A program made the position numbers and the translations under genes. A stretch of DNA of 64,000 nucleotides from Prorocentrum cordatum (lineage: Eukaryota; Sar; Dinophyceae; Prorocentrales; Prorocentraceae), in contig CAUYUJ010016366.1 in the NCBI GenBank assembly GCA_963575745.1, forward strand, positions 142,501 through 206,500, written 5' to 3'. Below are positions 49,334 to 58,200 of the stretch, one piece after another. The stretch's first letter is position 1; the number at the start of each line of letters is the position of its first letter. The notes beneath the pieces are model-generated. The model ran no database searches and was not told the DNA's origin. It worked only from the letters and a program-made list of their open reading frames with translations.

Positions 49334-51428
49334 ATGTCGACGGAGCTGGAGCAGGTGTTCGCGGCCTTCTCGGGCCGGGCGAAAGGGGGGGACTGGGAAA
49401 GGGGGGGTTACGAAATTTGCTGCATGCAGCTGGTTTCGGCCTCGCCGAGGGGCCCATTCCTCGATACATAGCCGCCTCTGGCGCCGGGAGGCGCCGGGAA
49501 AATCAGCTACGTGAGCTGATTCTCAAACCCCCCCTTTGCTATCCCCCCCTTTCGCCCGACCCGACCTTCTGCGGGAAAGAAAAGGACATGGACGGCAAAA
49601 CCTTTATCAAACTGTGCAAGGACTGTAAGCTTGTGGACAAGAAGCTCACAGCCACGGACGTGGACCTGATCTTTGCCAAAGTCGCGCCGAAGGGCCAGCG
49701 CCGCATCAGTTTCGAGCAATTCGGCACAGCTTTGGAACATCTGGCCACGAAGAAGGGGACGTCTCCAGAGGATGTGAAGTCTTCGATCACGCAATCATCA
49801 GGACCAACGCTCAGTGGAACGCAGGCCGACGCAGTGCGCTTCCACGATGACAAGTCCACCTACACGGGGACGCACGTCAACGGCGGGCCCGACCGCGTGG
49901 CCAAGGGCACCGGCACCGCGACGCAGCTCGCTTCGTCCGGCATGGGCACAGGCCACAGCGGCAGCCACCCGGAGCCACGCCTCGCGGAGCCACGCCTCTC
50001 GGAGCCACGCCACTCGGAACCGCGCCACTCGCAGCCCGGGTCTGCGGCGGGGGCGTGCGGCGGAGCCCGGGTGTTGCCAGAGGAGTGCCCCGGGCCCGAG
50101 CTGCCCCCGGGAGTTCCAAGGAGGCGCCCACGGGCCCCAGTCGGGGGCGGACAGAACCCCCAACAGTGACACGTCGATTAGTGACTTGTCCGTGTTCGGT
50201 TCTCGAGGGGGCGCCGCGGCCGTTCTTTTCCAGGCTTGCGCCCGCCAGGAGTGGGCCTCGGGTCGTTTGCACGAAACCACGTTTTACGAAAGGGGGGTCG
50301 GTCCATCCCCGATCCAGAGCACCCACGGCGAGGCCCAGATGGCCCCAGAGGTTCCAGGATGGAGCGACAAGCCGGGGGCACCTTGGGCCAGGAGCACCTC
50401 TGGCAACCCCCGGGGAGAGCGGGTCGTGAAAATTCCGGCAGAAGTCTTCGACGGCATCTGCCAGCAGCTGCGGACCAGCGAGCTCCTCGGGCCACCCGCG
50501 GCCCAGGCCTTGGAGAAGGCCGCCGGCGTGAAGGGTGCGCCGTCGTCGCCGCCGCCAGGGGCGAAGGCGACGGAGCTGCGGACCAAGGTGGCCGACTCTC
50601 GAGAGGACCTCGAGACGGCTTTGGCGCGAAGCAAGGCGGAGGTTGAGGAGCTCAGAGGAGGAAAAGGTACCATACCGCTACCCTTCGCTCGTTTTCCCCT
50701 TTTTGGGCCTCCTGGGAGGCCCTCGTCGCCACCGCTGGATTCGCCTCGAAATTCTGGTCAGAACGCACCCCGGCGGAGGTTCAGGGAGTAGCGGTATCGG
50801 TACCTTTTGCTCTCCCCAGGAGCTGCGGAAAGTTGTGGCGCAGAAGGACGAGGTCATCGCCCAGCTGAAGCGTGACGCCGGGAAGAGCTCGACCACACCA
50901 GCTGCATCGCCCAAGCCTGAGGGCGAAGCCGCCGCCGCGAAAGCGCCGTCCAAGGGTCCCGCTACCACGCCGCCATCCCATGGCCCAGCGGCTGCGGCGG
51001 CCGCTGCGACTTCCTTGCAGGACGCCTTCTCGAACTTCGCCGACGGAAAGCCAGATATGGACCAGAAGTCGTTCGTCAAGCTGTGCAAGGACGTGAAGCT
51101 TGTGGACAAGAGTTTCACCACCACGGACGCAGACCTTATCTTCACAAAAGTCGTGACGAAGGGCCAACGCAGGATCGATTTCGGCCATTTCAGCGCCGCC
51201 TTGGACCAGGTCGCGGCGAAGAAGGGCACCAGCGCAGAGGCCATCCGTGACGCGATCTGCAGCGCAGGGGGTCCGACGCTGAACGGCACGGTCGCCGACC
51301 ACGTGAAATTCCACGACGACAAGTCCACCTACACAGGGACGCACGTCAATGGTGGCCCCGAGTCAGTGCGTAAAGGTGGCGGCACAGCAACGCAGCTCGC
51401 CTCGGGCGGTATGGCCTCAGGCCATTAG
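49334..51428 (+). CDS. Double p25-alpha (TPPP-like) protein, four exons
   Basis: Exon 1 (from ATG 49334) reads MSTELEQVFAAFSG. Exon 2 (from about 49565 or 49588 to about 50060) reads DMDGKTFIKLCKDCKLVDKK, TDVDLIFAKVAPKGQRRISF and DKSTYTGTHVNGGP, the p25-alpha signature, and ends in four EPR[LH][AS] pentapeptides. Exon 3 (about 50440-50647) is a coiled coil (EVFDGICQQL to KAEVEE). Exon 4 (50820-51428) completes it (LRKVVAQKDEVIAQLKRDAG), has an Ala/Pro linker and a second p25-alpha domain with the same motifs, ending GMASGH and TAG. p25-alpha proteins bind microtubules; protist members occur in flagella and, as apicortin, in the apical complex, so a cytoskeletal role is inferred. Two p25-alpha domains joined by a coiled coil is unusual, since animal TPPPs have one. 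Intron 3 is GA-AG in phase 0; the exon 2/3 borders are approximate. Confidence 0.85.
49372..49562 (+). mobile_element. Introner-like element in TPPP-like gene, intron 1
   Basis: The left end GGGCCGGGCGAAAGGGGGGG and the inverted right end GGGTCGGGCGAAAGGGGGGG differ by one base, and the match extends to about 30 bp. CCTTCT lies immediately outside both ends (49365-49370 and 49565-49570). Reading through gives a stop at 49471, so the element must be spliced out if the gene is active. Excision of 49371-49570 would join TTC to TGC and give AAFCGKEKDMDGK, with exactly the spacing of the second domain (NFADGKPDMDQK). No AG lies at that acceptor. A GC-AG alternative (CGG|GCGAAAG to GAAAAG|GAC) is also in frame but two residues shorter. 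Confidence 0.85.
50064..50432 (+). mobile_element. TPPP-like gene intron 2: GGACAGAACC element inside longer inverted arms
   Basis: The core 50141-50313 is a GGACAGAACC family element (TCGGGGGCGGACAGAACCCC against inverted TCGGGGATGGACCGACCCCC). Outside it the inversion continues: GTGTTGCCAGAGGAGTGCCC on the left is answered by CCTCTGGCAACCCCCGGGG on the right, with a few gaps. The intron is therefore essentially one imperfect hairpin of about 370 bp. The splice sites are not resolved. Confidence 0.75.
50648..50819 (+). mobile_element. TPPP-like gene intron 3: GGTACC TIR element, GA-AG intron
   Basis: The left end CAGAGGAGGAAAAGGTACC continues ATACCGCTACCC. The inverted right end is CTGGGGAGAGCAAAAGGTACC continuing GATACCGCTACTCCC. 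GAGGAGCT stands left (50645-50652) and AGGAGCTG right (50819-50826), a target-site duplication. Splicing GAG|GAGCTC to CCCCAG|GAGCTG restores VEELRKVVAQ in the coiled coil without gain or loss. The donor is GA and the acceptor is AG|G. Confidence 0.85.
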
Positions 51429-51760
51429 TTGCCCCCAGATGGCCTTGGGTAACTACTCATCTTCGGCCTGCAAGTCTTTCGCTACGACTTGCTACCTGGC
51501 TTGATAGTGGTTCGGCCATGGTGTGACATGATTGCGATGCATTTGTTATATTTGTCTGTGGCTAATTGCTCTCTTCTCTGTTTTGCCATGCGGCTTTGCA
51601 CGATAATCATTCAGACGAACACAGCGTCAATGGATAACATTTCCCAGACAGTGACCACTCAAATTCGAACGCGCAGTTTGATCGTTGGTCCTACGTGCTC
51701 TGGCAAGTTGCAAACTCGCATAGTGGTCACGTTCCGCAAGGCCGGATAATTTCGTCGAGT
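51429..51760 (+). other. Probable 3' untranslated region of the TPPP-like gene
   Basis: Directly after the stop the base composition becomes more A+T-rich (TTTGTTATATTTGTCTGTGG), unlike the surrounding DNA. No AATAAA is seen, which is normal for dinoflagellates. 51760-51960 holds nothing recognised. Confidence 0.5.
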
Positions 51761-51960
51761 GCGGTTTTCGCGATTCCGATGTCTTTTGGTAGAGACAGAT
51801 CTCCGGTGGTAGCGATCTTTTGATTATGACGCCCCCGCCTGCATTTCGATCGAAAGCAGCCACGGTGGTGGATTATATCTGCAATGAGCCATCGCTTGAT
51901 CGGCCCCTGAGCACATTACTCTTCTCTCCTCTCCTCTTCCCCCGTCCTCCACTACTCGGC

Positions 51961-52120
51961 GGTGGACAAACCTCCCTTTAGTAAACCACCCTGAAGTGAA
52001 AACGGCCTAGGGCCGAAACCGACGGACCTGGACCGGCAAGAATGACGGCCGCGACGCCCTCTCGCGAGCCGAAAACGGCCAATTCGTTACTCGACGTGTC
52101 AGGGTAGGAGGTCTATCAAC
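51961..52120 (-). mobile_element. Introner-like element, GGACAGAACC family, minus copy
   Basis: The reverse complement gives CCTGACACGTCGAGTAACGA, CGAGAGGGCGTCGCGGCCGT, GTCCAGGTCCGTCGGTTTCG and CACTTCAGGGTGGTTTACTA. It is closest to the 8663 copy by its GGTCCAGGTCCGTCGG block. Confidence 0.8.
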
Positions 52121-52314
52121 CTCCGAATTACTTGCTTCTCCTCCCTCCTGCGTGCCATCGGCAGCAGCTTTCCCCCCTCCGCTCGGACAGCCATGCCGCT
52201 GCTCGGGCTGCTCGGCTGCTGGCCCGAGCCTCTTGCAGGCGCCCCCGCCACAAGGGCGGTCGCGTGCCGTGCGATCGCGCACGAGCAGAGTTGAGAAGAC
52301 GCGAGGCCGCAAGG

Positions 52315-52432
52315 AGGAAAGGAGGAGGGAGGAGAGAGGAGGAGGAGGGAGGAGAGGAGGAGGAGGAGGGAGAAGGAGGAGGGAGGAGGAGGAGGAGGAG
52401 GAGGAGGAGGAGGAGGAGGAGGAGGAGGAGCT
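52315..52432. repeat. (GGA)n microsatellite
   Basis: GGA/GGGA array with a final uninterrupted run of about 45 bp. Confidence 0.95.
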
Positions 52433-52679
52433 TGGCACCGAACCTCGCCGGGCCAACGCAGCGCCCCTCCCGGCGGGCACGCCTCGCCCAACCCTCTTTG
52501 GAGCACGCAGCACGCTCGAAGCCACATCCCGGGCCTCCGGCACGCTGCGGCCCGTCGGGCGGCGGGAGCGCCGGCGCCCCGGTCCGACCGCCGCGCGCCG
52601 CCGCCCGCGCGCCAGGCCGGGCGAGCGTCCAAGAGGGAGGCAGGAAGGCAAGCTGGAGGACAAGCTGGGAGGGAGGATC

Positions 52680-52869
52680 GGGCCGAACGCAAGGGGGGGA
52701 TAGGGAAAGGGGGGTTACGAAATTTGCTGCGTGCAGCTGGTTTCGGCCCCACCGAGGGGCCCATTCCTCGATACATAGCCGCCTCCGGCGCCGAGAGGCG
52801 CCGGGAAAATCCGCTACGTGAGCTGATGTTCAACCCCCCCCTTTGCTATCCCCCCCTTTCGCCCGACCC
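52680..52869 (+). mobile_element. Introner-like element, CGAAAGGGGGG family, copy 3
   Basis: GGGCCGAACGCAAGGGGGGG against inverted GGGTCGGGCGAAAGGGGGGG. The interior is very close to the copy in TPPP intron 1 (GGTTACGAAATTTGCTGCGT, TTTCGGCC, GATACATAGCCGCCTC). It lies upstream of the short exon at 53.1 kb and may be part of an intron of that gene. Confidence 0.85.
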
Positions 52870-53094
52870 GAGAGGAGGCGGAGGTCAGGGAAGGACAACG
52901 GCCGCCTACACTTGGCCTGGCCCCCGGCAGGAACAGCCTGGGCCACAGATGCGTTTCTGACGTTCGCCTCGCGCGCTGCCGCTTACACTCGGCTCGCTCC
53001 CCAGCAAAGAGTTTGGGCGGGGCACGTTAGGGGAGGAACTATTTCAATGGCTCTCCCTTTCATTTGCTGTTCCCCTCCGCTCGGCATGTATGCA

Positions 53095-53169
53095 ACGAGC
53101 GAGAAGGCGGCTTGGAGAGCCGAAGCTCAGAGGACCCTTGTCGAGCTGGTCCAACAAAATCTGGCATAA
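53095..53169 (+). CDS. Possible terminal exon, unrecognised
   Basis: The + strand reads TSEKAAWRAEAQRTLVELVQ and QNLA before TAA at 53167-53169, a helix-forming sequence. AAG|GC lies inside it (GAGAAG|GCGGCT), so the exon might begin there. No upstream partner found. Confidence 0.3.
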   Translation, partial: TSEKAAWRAEAQRTLVELVQQNLA

Positions 53170-53214
53170 CGTGTGTCTACCCCATTCAGCCCATACCGCC
53201 TGCGTCGTGTCGAA

Positions 53215-53405
53215 GGGTGTGTGTGTGTGCTTGTGTGTGTGTGTGTCTGTGTGTCTGTCTGTGTGTCTGTGTGTCTGTGTGTCTGCGTGTGTGTGTGGTG
53301 TGTATGTGTGTCTGTGTATGTGTCTGTGTCTGCGTCTCTGTCTCTGTCTCTGTGCCTGTGTCTGTGCCTGTGTGTACGTGCCTGTGCCCGCGTTGGTGTG
53401 CGTAC
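53215..53405. repeat. (GT)n/(TCTG)n microsatellite
   Basis: GTGTGT and CTGTGTCTGTG repeats. Val/Cys-rich and Thr/His-rich frames are artefacts. Confidence 0.95.
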
Positions 53406-53633
53406 CCTCTCTGACCTACCTCTTCTTCTCATGCACTGCCCCGGCGTAGAGATATATACGATCGGTTCCCTTTGTCAGAGGCGAAAACGTCGAGTGGCCC
53501 GACCCCGCGGATGATTGGTACGGGTTGGCTCTCGGATCCTCCCCTCCCATTCGCACAGGGCCTCGGGGGAAAAGCACACGTCGGCGCTAACCATCAAGGC
53601 CTCCTGAATGGGTTCGGAGCAGACGGGGTCGGA

Positions 53634-53756
53634 GGATCGCGCCGCATCGCCGATGCGTCGGCGATGCGGCTCGATGTTGAGCCCGATGTTCTCCACGCCT
53701 GCGTCGCCGCTGCACCGCCGACGTCGCTGGCACATCGGCGGTGCGGCGCGATGCTC
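53634..53756. mobile_element. TIR element, TCGCGCCGCATCGCCGATG family
   Basis: The left end GATCGCGCCGCATCGCCGATG and the inverted right end CATCGCGCCGCACCGCCGATG agree at 19 of 21 positions. GATGCGTCGGCGATGCGG makes a second small palindrome inside. A diverged relative lies near 17508-17550. Confidence 0.75.
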
Positions 53757-54099
53757 CAGCCCCCTCTGCACGGACCCACCTGGCAGGCGTCCGAACACAC
53801 GGCCTGCGGATCCTCGACAAGGCCGCGGCGCCCGCGGCCGCGGCGCCCGCGGCCGCGGCCCGCGGCAGCGGCGCGGCGCGCGGGCGGGCTCCGCCCGGTT
53901 GCGCCGTGCCGGCGTGCCGCCGCACGCGGCGGCCGCACCGGCAGGGCCGCTGCGCCCCGCCGGCAGGCCGAGCGCCGGCCCGCCCGGCCCGGCCCGGCCC
54001 GCCATTGGGGCCCCGCGTGCCGCGCGCGTGCGTCGGCAGGCGCCCGTCGGGCCGAGCATCGCCGTCATCGTCGTCGTCGTCGTCGGCGTTCTCCTCTCC

Positions 54100-54520
54100 T
54101 CCTCCTCCCTCCTCCTCCTCCTCCTCCTCCTCCTCTCCTCCTTATCTCTATCATCATCCTCATCCTCTCCCTCATCCTCCAACTCCTCCACCCTCCTCCT
54201 TCAACTCCTCCAACTCCTCCTCCAACTCCTCCTCCTCCAACTCCTCCTCCAACTCGTCCACCTCCTGCTCCTCCTCCAGCTCCTTCTCCTCCATCTCTTC
54301 GTCCAACTCTTCCTCAAACTCCTCCTCCACCTCCTCCTCTTCCTCCTCCTCCTCCTCCTCCTCTTCATCCTTCTCCTCCGCCTGCTCATCCTCCTCCAAC
54401 TCCTCCAACCCTCCTCCAACTCCTCCTACTCCTCCTCATCCTCCTCCTCCTCCTCCTCCTCCTCCTCCTCGCCATCGTCCTCCTCCTCCTCCTTTTCCGC
54501 CTGCTCCTCCTCCTCGCCGT
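54100..54520. repeat. TCC-rich array, likely intronic pyrimidine tract
   Basis: TCC/TCCAAC/CTCC repeats over 400 bp. Read on the + strand it is long poly-Ser, Pro or Leu. It precedes the exon-like sequence at 54637. Confidence 0.85.
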
Positions 54521-54636
54521 CGTTCGTGGTCGCCGCTCTCGTCCTCCTCGCCGCTCTCCTCGTCGCCGTCCTCGCCAACGTCCGAGCGTCGTCCCACTGG
54601 CTGGCCAGCGGCATCGCCCGAGACCGCGGCTGTTAG

Positions 54637-54700
54637 AGGTCGTGCTCTCCGAGTACCGGGCGGAGATCAAGCAGTTCTGGGGCGGCCGAGGCCGCCAGTG
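54637..54700 (+). CDS. Possible short exon
   Basis: After TGTTAGAG the frame reads VVLSEYRAEIKQFWGG, a compact natural-looking stretch between the TCC array and a G+C-rich segment. Not recognised. It may belong with the exon at 55877, which also follows a TCC array. Confidence 0.3.
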
Positions 54701-54984
54701 CCGCCCGCGGCGGCCGGCAACTGCCCTCGCGCGCCACGGCCGCCTGCTGTCCTCGCCATTAGTAGGAGAGGACCAAGGACCGATGTTCGGTCTTCGAGGT
54801 TTTTTATCGCGTTTGGTCTTCCCTGTTGGGCCTCCAGGGTGCCTCTTACAGCCACGGCTGGATTCGCTACGACGTCCTCGCCGAGGTGCGCGCCTCCTGA
54901 CAGGCGCGCCCTCGCCACCGCAGGAGTGCTGTAGGCTCGCGTCGAGCTGGGTCCGCGGGGCCAGAAGGGGGGAACTGGGAAGCG

Positions 54985-55125
54985 AGGGCGGGAAGGGGGG
55001 AGGAGGAGGAGGAGGGGGAGGAGGAGGGGGAGGAGGAGGAGGAGGAGGAGGAGGAGGAGGAGGAGGAGGAGGAGGAGGAGGAGGAGGGAGGAGGAGGAGG
55101 AGGCGGAGGGGGAGGAGCAGGCGAA
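54985..55125. repeat. (GGA)n microsatellite
   Basis: GGA/GGGGA array. 55130-55790 is unique G+C-rich sequence with long open frames on both strands but no recognisable gene. Confidence 0.95.
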
Positions 55126-55792
55126 GTGGCTCTACTCTGCACGCACTCGCTCTCGAGCGCCGTCGGACCACGGCGCGACCAGAGCCCCTTCTGCGCACGT
55201 CAGCAGCACCCCATGATGCGCTGTTCGCCCCTTTTGCGCAGCCCCCGGAGCGGATGGGCGGGCGGAAGGAACGGCCAACGCCGTGCTTCCTCGCGGTGCC
55301 AATTCGGAGGGCCACAGTTTCGAGGAGTCGAGGGGTCGCCATCCCGCGTTCGACAGAAGGTCGACGGAAGCTGGCGGCAGTGAAGCCCCCCCGTGGTGGG
55401 CCACGTGGGCCCACGGAGCACCGAGCCCAGTCCTTGGGACCGGTTTCCGTCGTGGGCCGTTCTTTGGACGACCTCGGGATCGAACATGCCTTTCAGGGCC
55501 CCAGCGGCGTGAAAGCATCTGTCGCCGTTGTGTTATACCGCCATTGCACGACGCCGGGGTTTCGGGAGTGGGCGGGTCCCCGGGGGCCAGGGGGGCCCTT
55601 CCTTCCGTGCTCCTCGCGCGGAACAGCCGTGAGTACTCGGCAATTTCTGGAGACCTTTGCTGACTGGTTCCAGAGACCGCCGAAAGCAGGGCCGCGGAAC
55701 AGGTCCGGGATGGCCCCAGGAGCGCCCGACGGCTTCTGTCTCCTCCCCCTTTATCTTCCTTTTCTCTCTCCCCCTTGCTTTGCCTGCTCCGC

Positions 55793-55876
55793 CTGCTCCT
55801 CCACCTCCTGCCCCTCCTCCTCCTTCTCCTCTTCCTCCTCCTCCTCCTCCTCCTCCTCCTCCTCCTCCTCCTCCTC
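55793..55876 (+). repeat. (TCC)n forming a pyrimidine tract before an acceptor
   Basis: TCC triplets run to position 55872 and are followed immediately by TCAAG|GAGTTT, an AG|G acceptor. The microsatellite thus occupies the exact place of a polypyrimidine tract. Confidence 0.75.
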
Positions 55877-56069
55877 AAGGAGTTTCACGGACAGTTCTGG
55901 GCAGCTATGTTTGGTATTATGGCGGTGGACGGGGAGGTACTTACAAACAGGAGGGTGGTTAAAGGGCATCCATGGGCACTTTATTTGCAGCAAGATATTG
56001 ATTCCCTGGCAGCTATCGAAGCAGGGGCCGATCTGCTAGAAGAGGCTGAGTATAAATTAGATCGTGTAT
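55877..56069 (+). CDS. Exon of an unrecognised gene, cut by the CTTGGGG element
   Basis: The + strand reads EFHGQFWAAMFGIMAVDGEV, LTNRRVVKGHPWALYLQQDI and DSLAAIEAGADLLEEAEYKL before running into the border of the 0.8-kb element at 56071. The sequence is the most convincing anonymous coding stretch in the window: balanced composition and an AG|G acceptor. It may originally have continued into 56877-57040. Function unknown. Confidence 0.5.
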
Positions 56070-56070
56070 T

Positions 56071-56876
56071 ATTGAATCGCTTCGCTCATTCCGCCGGCCC
56101 ATAGTGTAGCGTCGCTGGCACTTGCTTGCGTGCTCGGGGGGGCATTTGGGTGGCCTCCTGGGGCCGCTTGGGGGCCTCTTGGGGGCCTCCTGAGGGCCTG
56201 TTGGGGGCCTCTTGGGGCCTCTTAGGGGCCTCTTGGGGCCTCCTGGGGACTTCTGAGGGCCGAGGGCTCGAAATATTGTTTCGTGTTCCCCCCCTGGGGT
56301 CCCTCTTGGGGCGTTCTTGGGGCCCTCTTGGGCCGTCTTGGAGGCCTCTTGGGCCGTCTTGGAGCCCTCTTGGGCCGTCTTGGGGCCCTCTTGGGGGCCT
56401 CTTGGGCCCTCTTGGGGCGGTCTTGGGGGCCTCTTGGGCCGTCTTGGGGTGTCGTGAAGCCGAAAAGGTGGAAACGCCAAAATCTCTCCAAAACCTAAGG
56501 AAAAGCAGTGAATTTTGCCTCTTGGGGCCCTCTCGGGAGTGCTCTTGGAGGCCTCTTGGGGCGTCTGGGGGCCATCGTGGGCGTCTTGGAGCGATCTTGT
56601 GGCATCTCGGACCCCTCATGTAGCATCTTGGGGGCCTCTTGGAAGCCTCTTGGCCCTTCTTGGGGCTCTCGGGGACGTCTCGGAGCCGCGTTGGTGCGCT
56701 CGTGGAGCGCTCGGGGGGACCCGGCCGGGGACCCGGCCGGGGACCGGCCGGGACCTGGTCGGGGTACTTTTCGTCTGGGGACCCCCAGGGGCCGCCCCGC
56801 GCGCGCGAAGTAGAAACATTGTAGAGCAGTTACCGGAGATCTTAGCACGCCTCTGGCCCGTTGGGCCGGCGAATTT
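56071..56876 (+). mobile_element. 0.8-kb CTTGGGG-rich element, copy 2
   Basis: Same borders (ATTGAATCGCTTCGCTCATT; TGGGCCGGCGAATTT), same internal order and high identity to 35637-36497, about 55 bp shorter. It lies between two coding-like segments and appears to interrupt them. Confidence 0.85.
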
Positions 56877-57365
56877 GAGCTTGGAGAGGATTTCCAGGCA
56901 ATCGATGTCAGCGAGTTGCGTGCCGCATTCCTGTTGCAGCCGCCTGCCGTCACCAGCACGGCTCCCTCGACGGACGAGAGCGGCGAGTTCGTATGCAAAG
57001 AATTTATGCCTGATGGATCGCAATGTCTTTCTAAATGACCGACATACAAACAGCTCGTCGCACACATCGCTTCGACGTCGGGAGGTACGCACGGGAAGTT
57101 GCACATCGCAAGAATATGCACTATCACCAATCAGTGTACGAGTTGCTCTAGCGTGCTTCGTGATCGCACGGTCGCACTTCAGCACACTAACCGCAGCCTC
57201 TTTCGTCAGTGTTGCCCATATAACAGAGGTCGCTTCGAAAGTTACGTACTCGAAACACATGCCAGGAAATGTCATGTATGTCTAGAGGAGTTCGACACCG
57301 CAGCTGAGTTGTCCAAGCATGTATTCACTCATCTTCTACCTTTTCTGGCACCGAACTTTCATGTT
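56877..57365 (+). pseudogene. Degenerate zinc-finger-like coding segment
   Basis: Frame 1 reads ELGEDFQAIDVSELRAAFLL, STDESGEFVCKEFMPDGSQC, then a stop. The reading moves to another frame (FDVGRYAREVAHRKNMHYHQ) and then to NQCTSCSSVLRDRTVALQHT, NRSLFRQCCPYNRGR and KCHVCLEEFDTAAELSKHVF/THL. The last part has CxxC-x(n)-H and a classic C2H2 spacing (CHVC...KHVFTH). Dinoflagellate LINE-type elements carry C2H2-like finger segments, as far as I recall, and this resembles one with two frameshifts. Confidence 0.45.
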
Positions 57366-57468
57366 AAGGTCGGCAGACGACGCGTCAGGCTTGGTGAGGC
57401 CTCGCAGCAAGAGCTTCGCGATCGCATCCGACCAGAGAGAGATAAAAAAGACGAAGAGGGAGGACGGG

Positions 57469-58200
57469 ATGGAGGTCGTGTCAGACGAAGAGGAGGAGAG
57501 CGATGCCAAGCAGTCAGTTCGAGACAAGCTGATCACCCAGCTCGAGACTCGCGTGAGGACCCTCGAGCAGGCCAATTTCACGACGCTCATGCTGGAGCGC
57601 AAGCACCCCCTGGTAGAGGCCATGCTCAACAGTTTCCAGGACTTCCTGAAAAAAGTGAGGAAGGGAAATCCAGACAAGGAGCTGGCCGCCCCCGCGTGCC
57701 AAGCCCTTTTCGCGGCTCTCACCGTTATCGAGAGCTCGTCGCCCGCGGACACCTCCCTTCGTATCCCGACAGGCAAGAAGGCGTGCGTCAGGCTGCAGAG
57801 GATGATGTCCAAGTCCACCCCGTTCCAAATCCCGAGGTGGCTCAAAGAGATGACGACCACGCCCACCTACGATCGCCCAGGCCAGAAACAGTTCAATCGC
57901 ATTACGTTGTCGCTCAAAGGCAATATACTGCTCCCAAAAGAACCAGCCGCGGAGGAAGCTCTGCTCAAACAGATCGAGGAGGCAAAGGGCGGGGAAGGGG
58001 ACGAGGTAGGCAGTCAGATGACGCCGCTCGACCTTCCCAGTGAGCAGCTAGCCATGGTTGGAATGTGGGTGAGTGTCGAGCAAGTAATTTGTGAGCAGAT
58101 GCGCAGTATAGGTGCGAGTGTGAAATACAATCGTGCTCCAAGGGGCAACATGGCCAAGCAGCTTGGCGGTGGCAAGAAATATTCTAAAGGCCGCGGCTAG
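57469..58200 (+). CDS. Retroelement ORF1-like protein, 243 residues
   Basis: From ATG 57469: MEVVSDEEEESDAKQ, a predicted coiled coil (VRDKLITQLETRVRTLEQAN), LMLERKHPLVEAMLNSFQDF, KSTPFQIPRWLKEMTTTPTY and a basic Gly-rich tail (NRAPRGNMAKQLGG to KGRG) before TAG. The frame is open further upstream (to 57319), but that part overlaps the finger segment and reads poorly. The coiled coil followed by an HPLVEA-type segment and a basic tail resembles ORF1 proteins of dinoflagellate non-LTR retroelements, by memory. RNA binding would be the inferred role. The alternative is an ordinary host gene. It is intact, unlike the segment before it. Confidence 0.55.
   Translation: MEVVSDEEEESDAKQSVRDKLITQLETRVRTLEQANFTTLMLERKHPLVEAMLNSFQDFLKKVRKGNPDKELAAPACQALFAALTVIESSSPADTSLRIPTGKKACVRLQRMMSKSTPFQIPRWLKEMTTTPTYDRPGQKQFNRITLSLKGNILLPKEPAAEEALLKQIEEAKGGEGDEVGSQMTPLDLPSEQLAMVGMWVSVEQVICEQMRSIGASVKYNRAPRGNMAKQLGGGKKYSKGRG

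Noticed and set aside
53472-56039. 855-codon frame on the + strand
   Set aside because: It strings together TCC and GGA arrays and G+C-rich unique DNA. The convincing coding pieces at 54.64 and 55.88 kb are exon-sized and flanked by splice-like sites.
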